Source: UBA11865 sp041570195
Lineage (GTDB): Bacteria > Chloroflexota > Anaerolineae > Promineifilales > Promineifilaceae
DNA: 64,000 bases
Assembly: GCA_041570195.1 (NCBI GenBank)
Contig: JBFFWQ010000015.1
Coordinates: 1 to 64,000, forward strand
Reading direction: 5' to 3'
Within the stretch, counting starts at the first letter, position 1; every line of letters starts with the position of its first letter. The notes under the pieces are model-generated. The model ran no database searches, was not told the DNA's origin, and was given only the letters and a program-made list of their open reading frames with translations. Of the stretch, positions 15,312 to 22,527 are shown piece by piece. A program made the position numbers and the translations under genes.

Positions 15312-16754
15312 ATGATCGATGAACTCAAGCGTTTGGAATCGTCGGCGCGTCTCTTAGAAACAGACGCCGGGCAGCGGGCACAACTCCTGCAACAAGTGAT
15401 CGCATATAGCCAGGCCTACCTGGAAGGCATCGCCGATGCGCCGGCCCACGGTGAAAGTGACGGCCGGGCCCTTTACGATTCACCTATCGGTGAGGACGGC
15501 ATCGACATCGACGCAGCCCTGGCTCTACTGCGCGATAACGTAGACACTTCCGGTATCTCCACCACTTCCGGACGATTCCTGGGTTATATTCCCGGCGGCG
15601 GATTGTTTCCTTCTGCTTTAGGCGATTACCTGGCCGCGATCACCAATCGCTATGCAGGCCACTTCTTCGCCTCACCGGGAGCGGTACGGGTAGAAAATCA
15701 ACTGCTGCGCTGGATGGCCTCGGTCGTCGGTTATCCAAAGACGGCCACGGGCAACTTGACGTCGGGCGGCAGCGCGGCCAATTTGCTGGCCATCGTGGCG
15801 GCCCGGGATGCCCACGCTGTCGCCGGACACAGGCTGGACAGATCGGTTATCTACTTAACCGAGCATGTCCATCACAGCGTCGACAAGGCGCTGCATGTGG
15901 CCGGATTGGACGCTTGCATCAGGCAAGAGGTGCCCGTCGACAGCCATTATCGCATGGACGCACAAGCCCTGGAGATGGCCATTGTATCGGACATGATGGC
16001 CGGCCTGACCCCATGGCTGATCGTGGCCTCGGCCGGCACGACCAATACGGGCTCGGTCGACCCGCTGAACGACATCGCCGATATCGCTGCCGACCATCGT
16101 TTATGGTTCCATGCCGACGGCGCTTACGGCGCGTTCTTCACCTTGTGCCCCGAGGGCCGGTCGGCCTTGTCCGGCATGGAGCTATCCGATTCGCTAGTCT
16201 TAGACCCCCATAAAACGCTCTTCCTACCCTATGGCACAGGGACGGTCTTGATCAAGGATGGAAGCAAGCTGTATGCTTCGCAGAATTGGGATGCTGCCTA
16301 CATGCAAGATATACCCGACGATATCGAAGAAGTGTCGCCGGCCGAACTATCCTTCGAATTGACCAAACATTTCCGCGGATTGCGACTTTGGCTGCCTTTA
16401 AAACTATTTGGCCTGGCGCCTTTCCGCGCCGCCCTATCGGAGAAGATCTTGTTGGCGCGCTATTTTCACCGAGAGATCCAACGAATGCCAGGCTTTGAAG
16501 CCGGTCCTCCGCCCGACCTATCCGTAGTGATCTATCGCTATTTGCCCGCCCGAGGGGACGCCGATGAATTCAACCGACGGTTGGTTAAGCGGATCCAGGA
16601 AGAGGGGCGGATCTTCATCAGTTCCACCCGCGTTGACGGCAAATTTGTCTTGCGGCTGGCCATCAGCTCATTCCGAACCCACCTGGAGGATATCGACGAA
16701 TCATTGGAGGTTCTCAAGTGGACCGCCGGGCGATTGTCGGATGAGGCTGGCTGA
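15312..16754 (+). CDS. PLP-dependent group II amino-acid decarboxylase
   Basis: 480 residues of the aspartate-aminotransferase fold, decarboxylase group II (aromatic-L-amino-acid, histidine or glutamate decarboxylases). The PLP lysine is K301 in DPHKTLFLPYG, and the pyridine-nitrogen aspartate is in FHADGAYGAFF. An N-terminal region SGRFLGYIPGGGLFPSALGDYLAAI matches substrate-site sequences of this group, and TSGGSAANLLAI is the phosphate-binding area. Substrate choice cannot be read from the sequence. It lies 57 nt after the hydrolase on the same strand, without a strong terminator between them. Confidence 0.88.
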   Translation: MIDELKRLESSARLLETDAGQRAQLLQQVIAYSQAYLEGIADAPAHGESDGRALYDSPIGEDGIDIDAALALLRDNVDTSGISTTSGRFLGYIPGGGLFPSALGDYLAAITNRYAGHFFASPGAVRVENQLLRWMASVVGYPKTATGNLTSGGSAANLLAIVAARDAHAVAGHRLDRSVIYLTEHVHHSVDKALHVAGLDACIRQEVPVDSHYRMDAQALEMAIVSDMMAGLTPWLIVASAGTTNTGSVDPLNDIADIAADHRLWFHADGAYGAFFTLCPEGRSALSGMELSDSLVLDPHKTLFLPYGTGTVLIKDGSKLYASQNWDAAYMQDIPDDIEEVSPAELSFELTKHFRGLRLWLPLKLFGLAPFRAALSEKILLARYFHREIQRMPGFEAGPPPDLSVVIYRYLPARGDADEFNRRLVKRIQEEGRIFISSTRVDGKFVLRLAISSFRTHLEDIDESLEVLKWTAGRLSDEAG

Positions 16755-16807
16755 GACGATCAATCCGCCCGGACATTTCGGCCGCTACTTCGATGAGTGT
16801 AACGGCT

Positions 16808-17698
16808 TTATTCCTGGGCCGCTTGCCAGGCCGCCGAATCCGGCGTGAACAGCGGGCTGCCAAACTGCTCCGTACCGAAGCGGCCGATCAACTCCTGAGT
16901 GGGAACGGAGATCAGCCAGTCGATGAATTGGTTGGCCAGTTCAGCCTCGATGTGATCGCCTTTGTCCGGATTGACGGCCATGATGCCGTAAGGATTGAAT
17001 AGAATCGGGTCGCCTTCGACCAGTATGGCCAGATCAATACCCTCCAATGTCCGGGCCAGGTAAGTGGCTCTGTCGCTCAACGTGTAGGCCTGTTCTTCGT
17101 CCGTCATTGTTAGCACAGCGCCCATGCCCTGACCGGCCGAGATATACCAGTCCCCGGCCGGTTCGAGCCCGGCTTCGCTCCAGATGGTCTTCTCTTGCGT
17201 GTGAGTGCCTGAGTCGTCGCCCCGGGAAACAAATGGCGCCTCAGCCTCGGCGATGACGGCCAGAGCGGCTGCGGCTTCGTTCATGCCGGCGATTCCGGCT
17301 GGATCAGCTTCTGGGCCCAAAATCACGAAGTCATTGTACATGACATCTTCTCGCCGGGATCCGTGGCCATCTACCATGAAGGCGTCTTCGCGAGCCCGAG
17401 CATGGACCAGCAGCACGTCGGCGTTGCCATCTTCTCCCAAAGCCAGCGCCTGGCCGGTACCAACGGCGACGACGTCAACTTGTACGTCAAAATCGGCCTC
17501 AAATACTGGCAAGATATCGGCCAGTAATCCGGAGTTCTCCGTGCTTGTCGTGGTAGCCAGGATGAGGCTCTTTGGTTCGCCGGCCTGAGTCACTTTGGCC
17601 GGTTCGCCAGCCTGGTTTGGAGATCCCTCCTCTGTGCCCTCGTTACAGGCCGCCAGGGCAAAAGCGACGATTAAAAGGACAATCCACCACTGCTTCAT
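16808..17698 (-). CDS. tupA: Tungstate ABC transporter substrate-binding lipoprotein
   Basis: A 296-residue lipoprotein (lipobox ALAAC, C18) that captures tungstate for the TupBC importer. Hallmarks of TupA are ILATTTSTENSGLL near the mature N-terminus, DVLLVHARAREDAFM, MYNDFVILGPEADPAGI and FVSRGDDSGTHTQEKTIW, where the TTTST and SRGDDSGTH loops hold the oxyanion. The ATG at 17698 is used because it starts the signal peptide and has GGGAGA 7 nt upstream. It is the last gene of the operon, separated from tupC by a 155-nt gap that contains a repeat element, so its expression may differ from tupBC. Confidence 0.92.
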   Translation of the reverse strand: MKQWWIVLLIVAFALAACNEGTEEGSPNQAGEPAKVTQAGEPKSLILATTTSTENSGLLADILPVFEADFDVQVDVVAVGTGQALALGEDGNADVLLVHARAREDAFMVDGHGSRREDVMYNDFVILGPEADPAGIAGMNEAAAALAVIAEAEAPFVSRGDDSGTHTQEKTIWSEAGLEPAGDWYISAGQGMGAVLTMTDEEQAYTLSDRATYLARTLEGIDLAILVEGDPILFNPYGIMAVNPDKGDHIEAELANQFIDWLISVPTQELIGRFGTEQFGSPLFTPDSAAWQAAQE

Positions 17699-17753
17699 GT
17701 AACATCTCCCAGGTGTTGTGGTAGTGCGACGATGGTTGTTGGCTGAAAGGTGC

Positions 17754-17853
17754 CTATCGAGGACACAATCTGGAGACGGCAGCGATTTCGAGGAGCGAGC
17801 ATTCCCAAACGCGACCGGCATCCGCGCCTGTACCAATCGAAAAAGCTCCTCGA
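17754..17853. repeat. Repeat element between tupC and tupA
   Basis: Contains AGGAGCGAGCATTC followed by GCGACCGGCA (17791-17820), 26 of 30 positions identical to a copy at 21680-21709. A 9-bp inverted repeat TCGAGGAGC/GCTCCTCGA (17788-17796 and 17845-17853) closes a hairpin over it. CCTATCGAGGACACA (from 17754) also has a near copy at 9811. It appears to be a dispersed intergenic element. Confidence 0.55.
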
Positions 17854-18585
17854 TTAATAGACCATTTCCCCCCCGATGAATGCGGCCGTTCGTGGATCCC
17901 CTGGCGCTTCGAAGAATCGGTCGACATCGCCAATTTCAATGATCCGGCCGTCCAGTAGCAAGGCCACCCGCTGGGCCAATCGCTTGGCCTGGAACACGTT
18001 GTGAGTGACCAGAACGACCGTAGTGCCGCGCTCTCGATTATGGTGACCAATGATTTGCTCGATCAACCCTACGTTGTACGGATCCAGGTTGGCCGTAGGT
18101 TCATCAAGCAGAAGCACATCGGGCTCAATGACCAACGCCCGGGCCAGAGCCACCCGCTGCGCCTCGCCGCCAGAAAGGGTGCGTGCCCTGTCCTTGGCCA
18201 TGCTCACCAGACCGACCTGTTCGAGAGCTTCGGCCACCCTCCGTTGGCTGTTGCGATTGCCGCGCAACCGCAATCCATATTGCACGTTGGCGGCGACGCT
18301 GCGATTGAGCAGGCAAGGCCGCTGAAATACCGTCGTCACCCGTCGCTGGAGACCTACCGGCATTTTATGGCCCTGGCCATAGCACGCACCCTGGAAGCGA
18401 ATGACGCCGCTAGCCGGCGTTTCCAGGAAATTGAGCAGCCGCAGCAGCGTGCTCTTGCCCGCTCCGCTGGGTCCAACCAGGGCCAGGATCTCGCCGCGTC
18501 CGATCTGCAGTTCGTCGACGCGCAGGACTTCACGCCCCCGATAGGCCTGACTCACATCGTTCAGCGTGTAGATAGGCTCACTCAT
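17854..18585 (-). CDS. tupC: Tungstate ABC transporter ATP-binding protein
   Basis: 243 residues. Walker A GPSGAGKST (38-46), signature LSGGEAQRVALARAL, Walker B VLLLDEPTANLD and the switch histidine in VLVTHNVFQAKRLAQRV are all intact. It couples ATP hydrolysis to tungstate import by TupB. It lacks the C-terminal Mop domain that molybdate ModC proteins carry, which fits TupC. Its start overlaps the end of tupB by 8 nt, so the two are translationally coupled. Confidence 0.92.
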   Translation of the reverse strand: MSEPIYTLNDVSQAYRGREVLRVDELQIGRGEILALVGPSGAGKSTLLRLLNFLETPASGVIRFQGACYGQGHKMPVGLQRRVTTVFQRPCLLNRSVAANVQYGLRLRGNRNSQRRVAEALEQVGLVSMAKDRARTLSGGEAQRVALARALVIEPDVLLLDEPTANLDPYNVGLIEQIIGHHNRERGTTVVLVTHNVFQAKRLAQRVALLLDGRIIEIGDVDRFFEAPGDPRTAAFIGGEMVY

Positions 18586-19291
18586 CGATCGTCCTACCTT
18601 GCAGGCGCAGCATCAGGAAATTGGCCAGGAAAGCCAGGCTCAACAGGATAATGCCCAGGGCCAACGCCAACTGAAAATTGCCTTTGCGTGTCTCAAGTAC
18701 GATGGCCGTCGTTAATACGCGGGTCTTGTCCTCTATGTTGCCGCCCACCAACATGACCGCCCCCACCTCAGAGATGATGCTGCCAAAACCGGCGACGATG
18801 GCCACCAGGACGCCGATACGCGCTTCAGAAAGTGTGGTCAGCATCGATTGCCAGCGGGTAGCGCCCAAAGCCCGGGCTTGCATCCGTATTTGTGGATCGA
18901 CGCCCAAAACCGCGGCCATTGTAAAACCGGCGATCAGCGGAAAAGCGATGATGCTCTGGGCGAAGATCATGGCCCCGGGCGTGAAAAGACGGGGAATCAG
19001 GTCTGATTCCAGCTGGCCCAGCGGGCCGCCGCGAGACAACAAAAGATAAACGAAAAGACCGATGACGACCGGCGGAAAGCCCATGCCCGTATAAATCAGG
19101 ATGATGAATAAGCTGCGGCCGACGAAGCGACTCATGCCCAGGAAAGCGCCCAGTGGAATACCGACGATGGTGCTAATCAACAAAGCGATCCCGGATACAC
19201 GCAGGGAAAGGATAACGATCGCCCATAGGGCGGGATCGCGCTCGAAAATCAACTCTATGGCCTTGACGAAGCCTTGAAATAGTTCGCTCAT
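18578..19291 (-). CDS. tupB: Tungstate ABC transporter permease
   Basis: 237 residues with five to six hydrophobic segments (SLRVSGIALLISTIVGIPLG, SLFIILIYTGMGFPPVVIGL). The EAA-type cytoplasmic loop ARALGATRWQSMLTTLSEARIGVL contacts the ATPase. It has the MetI-like fold of the molybdate/tungstate permeases. It sits upstream of and overlaps tupC, and follows the regulator gene after 187 nt that include a large hairpin and short tandem repeats. Confidence 0.92.
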   Translation of the reverse strand: MSELFQGFVKAIELIFERDPALWAIVILSLRVSGIALLISTIVGIPLGAFLGMSRFVGRSLFIILIYTGMGFPPVVIGLFVYLLLSRGGPLGQLESDLIPRLFTPGAMIFAQSIIAFPLIAGFTMAAVLGVDPQIRMQARALGATRWQSMLTTLSEARIGVLVAIVAGFGSIISEVGAVMLVGGNIEDKTRVLTTAIVLETRKGNFQLALALGIILLSLAFLANFLMLRLQGRTIDE

Positions 19292-19349
19292 GACATCAGA
19301 AGAATTCTGCTTTCGCTAAACGCGTCTCGCGTAACGCGCCGTGCTCACG

Positions 19350-19404
19350 GGAGAACAGTTGCCGCCTGCCTGCGCGCGTGAAGCCAGGCTCGTAACTGTT
19401 CTCC
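19350..19404 (-). promoter_or_regulatory. Large hairpin in the tupB leader
   Basis: An 11-bp perfect inverted repeat GGAGAACAGTT/AACTGTTCTCC encloses an inner GCCTG/CAGGC pairing. It lies 58 nt before tupB in the intercistronic space after the regulator gene. No T tract follows, so a simple terminator is unlikely; a leader structure, a processing site or a mobile repeat are the options. I could not match it to the molybdenum/tungsten-cofactor riboswitch core by eye. Confidence 0.45.
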
Positions 19405-19413
19405 ACCCAAAAC

Positions 19414-19515
19414 CCAGGACACCTCTTGGATGGCCGGAGCAAATCTTTGATGAATAGGTCAATTCTCCTGTGACCAGGTCACGTCTCCGGTGACCAGGAC
19501 ACCTCTCCGGTGCCC
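19414..19515. repeat. Short tandem repeats with GTGACC/GGTCAC palindromes
   Basis: A 20-bp unit, CTCCTGTGACCAGGTCACGT then CTCCGGTGACCAGGACACCT, followed by a partial third copy CTCCGGTGCCC, spans 19465-19515. CCAGGACACCTCT recurs at 19414. Each unit carries the palindrome GTGACCwGGTCAC. The array runs into the last codons of the regulator gene and so supplies its C-terminal residues (TGEVSWSPET). Confidence 0.6.
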
Positions 19516-20588
19516 GCTACGTTGTAACCACCTAAATCGGCGACGGCCGAAGCGAACGCAGTTGAGCGCAGCGTTGCCAGCGCGGCCAACCAGGCTGGGG
19601 TCTGCCATACAGCTTCCGGAACTACTAACTGATAATGCTCCTCGGTCAGAGGAATGAAATGTAGACCATAGGCGGCCGCCGCTGCCTGAATACCCAGCCC
19701 GGCCGTTGCCAGGCCATCGTTCACAGCCCGGGCGACGCTCATATGCGTCGCTTCTTCACGTTCATAACCCTGGATCTGGGCTGGATCGATGCCGGCCGCC
19801 CCCAATTGATCCTCCAGCCACACCCGCGTACCGCTGCCCGATTGGCGATTTACCCAGCGGACATCCTCGCCTATCAGGTCACTCAGCCCGCGAACCTCCT
19901 GTGGATTGCCCGGCGGCACAATCAGGCCCAGGGATCGACGAACAAGCGTCACCAGCGCCAGTCGCCGGCCGGGTAACAAACGGCGCACATAGGGTAGGTT
20001 ATATGTTCCGGTCGCCGAATCCCACAAGTGTACGCCGGCGATGTCTGCCTCATCTCGGGCCAGGGCAATCAGGCCGCCAAGGCTGCCCACGAATTGAACC
20101 TCGGGCGGATTCTCCGGTTCATTTTGCCTCAGGCGTTGCAGCAGAAGCTCGACGGCCAGATCGTGGCTACCGGCGAAGCGTAGACCGACCGTCGAGGCCG
20201 ATCGGTCCGCCTGGGTAGGTTCGTTCTGCTGCAAGCTCTGCCAGCGGGAAATCGCGACACCCAGGGCGGCCTGGCTCTCGGAGGGTGTATGCCCGGCGCT
20301 AAGGGCTTCTAGCAAGAAATGCTCAGCCCGATTCACCAGTTCGGCCCACTTCAATTCCGGGGGATGCTCTGCCAGGACGTTGTTTAGCACCCGGGTGCCG
20401 CCTCCGCGCTGGCCGCCGATCAAGCCCTCAAGGGCCAGTTGCCGGTATGCGCGGCTCACGGTACCGGGCGTGCAGCGCCATTGCCCGGCCGCCTCGCGCA
20501 CCGACGGCAACCGCGCGCCGGGCTGCAACTCTCCTGAAGCAATCCTCCGGCGCAGCGATTCGGCGATTTCCTGATAGAGATGGGGCAT
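19479..20588 (-). CDS. GntR-family regulator with PBP-like ligand domain, probable tungstate/molybdate regulator
   Basis: 369 residues. The N-terminal winged helix (about 1-75: LYQEIAESLRRRIASGELQP, RLPSVREAAGQWRCTPGTVS) is a GntR-type DNA-binding domain. The rest (about 120-365) is a periplasmic-binding-protein-like domain, with VGLRFAGSHDLAVELLLQRL near its start and VNRQSGSGTRVWLEDQL as the anion-binding loop, as in ModA/TupA-like sensors. The ATG at 20588 begins directly at MPHLYQEIAESL. It precedes tupBCA on the same strand, so sensing of molybdate or tungstate and control of tupBCA is the natural inference. A perfect palindrome lies 22 nt upstream. Confidence 0.82.
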   Translation of the reverse strand: MPHLYQEIAESLRRRIASGELQPGARLPSVREAAGQWRCTPGTVSRAYRQLALEGLIGGQRGGGTRVLNNVLAEHPPELKWAELVNRAEHFLLEALSAGHTPSESQAALGVAISRWQSLQQNEPTQADRSASTVGLRFAGSHDLAVELLLQRLRQNEPENPPEVQFVGSLGGLIALARDEADIAGVHLWDSATGTYNLPYVRRLLPGRRLALVTLVRRSLGLIVPPGNPQEVRGLSDLIGEDVRWVNRQSGSGTRVWLEDQLGAAGIDPAQIQGYEREEATHMSVARAVNDGLATAGLGIQAAAAAYGLHFIPLTEEHYQLVVPEAVWQTPAWLAALATLRSTAFASAVADLGGYNVAGTGEVSWSPET

Positions 20589-20609
20589 AATAAACCGCCA
20601 CAATGTAAC

Positions 20610-20627
20610 ACTTGTATCGATACAAGT
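20610..20627 (-). promoter_or_regulatory. 18-bp perfect palindrome, candidate operator
   Basis: ACTTGTATC-GATACAAGT is a perfect 18-bp dyad, 22 nt before the GntR regulator gene. Its position suggests it overlaps the promoter of the regulator-tupBCA unit, so the regulator probably binds here and controls itself. GntR operators are commonly dyads of this size. No second copy was noticed before tupB. Confidence 0.65.
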
Positions 20628-20830
20628 TTAACAAATTTACGGAAGACAGGCAACGCGATCGTATTCATTCCTGGCTAGGAATCTTTTACTTATGTCAACT
20701 AACCGGCAACAATAGATACTCAGCATCCCCTCAATGTTGATTTTGCTGTATCCTATGAGGGATCTGCCTGGCTAACACCTGAGCGGCCGACCCATGATGC
20801 ACAAAGCGCCAGGCGCAGGGAGGTTCACGC

Positions 20831-21658
20831 ATGGACAAACCAGTCATCCAGCTTTACCCATTGCCGAGCCAGGAACGCCCGCTGAAGGGACTATATCTGG
20901 CCCATGGATTGCGGGAATTCGGGGCCAAGACCGGCCGGGCCTATATATACAGCAATTTCGTCACCAGCCTGGACGGTCGCATCGCCATCCCGCATCCTAG
21001 CCGGCCGGGCATGATGGTGCCCAAAGCGACGGCCAATGAAAGGGATTGGCGGTTGTTCCAGGAACTGGCCACCCAGGCCGATCTCATCATCAGTAGCGGC
21101 CGCTACCTGCGCGATTGGGCTGACGGCCGGGCCCAGGAGATATTGCAGGTGGACGATCCCCGCTTCGCCGACCTGCGCCAATGGCGGCGCGACAAAGACC
21201 TGCCGGTACAGCCGGATATCGCCATCATCAGCCGCACCATGGCCTTCCCCATTCCTGACGTCCTCACAGCGGGTGGGCGGCGGATAGTCGTCTTCACCAC
21301 GGCCGACGCCGACCGCGATCGCGTGCGGGAGGTAGAGAAGCAGCTTGGCCGGGTCATTGTCGCCGGAGAAACCAGCGTCACCGGTGACTTATTAGTCGAG
21401 GGCATGACAGAATTGGGCTACAAGACGGTCTATTCGGCCGCCGGGCCGAAGATCCATCACTTACTGCTGAACGCAGGCGTGCTCGATCGCCTGTATCTGA
21501 CCTACGCCAATAGATTACTGGCCGGCGATCCCTTCTCCAGTATCGTCGAAGGCCCGCTACTAGAACCGGCCGTCGCCATGACCATCGGCGCCGTCTACCA
21601 CGATGCTCACGCCCCCAAAGGGCTGGGCCAACTTTTTGTTCAATACGATAGGACCTAA
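20831..21658 (+). CDS. RibD C-terminal (dihydrofolate reductase-like) family reductase
   Basis: 275 residues with the fold of the pyrimidine reductase half of RibD. IYSNFVTSLDGRIAIPHPSRP is the typical opening strand and substrate loop. ADLIISSGRYLRDWADGRAQEIL, VIVAGETSVTGDLLVEGMTELG and VYSAAGPKIHHLLLNAGVLDRLYLT follow, the last matching the family GGPxLxxxLLxxGLVDELxL region. It binds NADPH. There is no deaminase domain and no rib operon nearby, so riboflavin synthesis is possible but unproven; many stand-alone relatives have unknown substrates. GGGAGG lies before the ATG. Confidence 0.82.
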   Translation: MDKPVIQLYPLPSQERPLKGLYLAHGLREFGAKTGRAYIYSNFVTSLDGRIAIPHPSRPGMMVPKATANERDWRLFQELATQADLIISSGRYLRDWADGRAQEILQVDDPRFADLRQWRRDKDLPVQPDIAIISRTMAFPIPDVLTAGGRRIVVFTTADADRDRVREVEKQLGRVIVAGETSVTGDLLVEGMTELGYKTVYSAAGPKIHHLLLNAGVLDRLYLTYANRLLAGDPFSSIVEGPLLEPAVAMTIGAVYHDAHAPKGLGQLFVQYDRT

Positions 21659-21679
21659 TAGGGACCGGCACAGATATCT

Positions 21680-21782
21680 AGGAGGGAGCATTCTCAATTG
21701 CGACCGGCACCTGAGGATGCCGAGGCACCTGAGGATGCCGAGGCACTTGGGGGTGCCTACCTTTCTTTTATGTCAATTGAGA
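21680..21782. repeat. Intergenic repeat element with three 18-bp palindromic units
   Basis: Starts with the dispersed motif AGGAGGGAGCATTC ... GCGACCGGCA. It continues with three tandem 18-bp units (21706-21723, 21724-21741, 21742-21759) of the type GGCACCTGAGGATGCCGA, each able to fold as a small hairpin (GGCA/TGCC). A 9-bp inverted repeat TCTCAATTG/CAATTGAGA (21692-21700 and 21774-21782) encloses the array. A short plus-strand frame through it (MRPAPEDAEAPEDAEA) is only the translation of the repeat. Confidence 0.65.
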
Positions 21783-21870
21783 GTGGCTCGTCGATTAGCG
21801 TCGCCAACCCACAAGTGCTGGCCATCCGGGAGTGGGGACAATCGCAACCGGGATCGCGGAGCCGCCTAGC

Positions 21871-22398
21871 CTATTGGCGCTGAATAATTCTGCCCAACCG
21901 CAAACTGGCGGCGCCTCCACCCCGGGCAACATACATGCAGTCTAACTTACTCTCGCTGATCTGCCGCTTCACGCGCTCGTAAGTGGCCGGGAATTGGCGC
22001 GATAAGCGCGCCTCGATGTCGCGGATTTGTGCTAGATCATGCTCCGACTCGGCCGCCAGGGCTTCCGGGTCGTCTTTGCCCCTCAAATAGTGCTGCGCCC
22101 GTTCGAATGATGCTTCGCTCATTCGGGCCAAGCGCAACTGGTCATAGGCCGTCATGGCTCGCTCATAACGTCCCTGGGTGTCCAGACCCTCAAACTGGTA
22201 GCGGATCTCATCAGGAATTATCTCGTTTACGTATCTTTCTTCCGAGTAAAGCTCGGCGTCAAACGTATCCAGCTTGGCCTCGATCCACCTGGTGAAGGCG
22301 CTTTTGACCTCGGCCGATCTCTCATCGTCGAGCCCGCCGGTCAAGAGCGCTGTGAAATTGGCCAATATCCCCTCGGCGACAGCCTGTTTATCTTCCAT
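21871..22398 (-). CDS. Unknown helical protein downstream of the metallopeptidase
   Basis: 175 residues, no signal peptide, no TM segment, strongly helical and charged (DERSAEVKSAFTRWIEAKLD, YERAMTAYDQLRLARMSEAS, RDIEARLSRQFPATYERVKR), ending in a Gly/Arg tail (ARGGGAASLRLGRIIQRQ). No family is recognised. It lies 129 nt downstream of the putative metallopeptidase toxin on the same strand with a hairpin between them. That order would suit an immunity protein, chaperone or adaptor for the toxin, but this is inference from position alone. Confidence 0.6.
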   Translation of the reverse strand: MEDKQAVAEGILANFTALLTGGLDDERSAEVKSAFTRWIEAKLDTFDAELYSEERYVNEIIPDEIRYQFEGLDTQGRYERAMTAYDQLRLARMSEASFERAQHYLRGKDDPEALAAESEHDLAQIRDIEARLSRQFPATYERVKRQISESKLDCMYVARGGGAASLRLGRIIQRQ

Positions 22399-22451
22399 CT
22401 ACTCTTGCCTCAATCAGGAGCCCGGTGCTCAGTCAACCAGAAGGTGGAACG

Positions 22452-22514
22452 ATTTTCCCGGAAACTCACTATCGTCCTGCTCAGGTTCACAATCTCGTCA
22501 GTTTCCGGGAAAAT
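22452..22514 (-). repeat. 15-bp inverted repeat between the metallopeptidase and its downstream gene
   Basis: ATTTTCCCGGAAACT (22452-22466) and its exact complement AGTTTCCGGGAAAAT (22500-22514) flank 33 nt. Each arm contains the near-palindrome TTCCCGGAA. It could be an intercistronic attenuator lowering expression of the downstream gene, a protein-binding pair, or the ends of a small mobile repeat. Confidence 0.6.
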
Positions 22515-22527
22515 GACATGCAAGACT

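Noticed and set aside
19350..19404. Molybdenum/tungsten cofactor riboswitch
   Set aside because: Context fits, but I could not recognise the conserved core of that RNA; kept only as an unassigned hairpin.
21706..21759. CRISPR array
   Set aside because: Units are 18 bp, directly adjacent and without spacers, and no cas gene is present.
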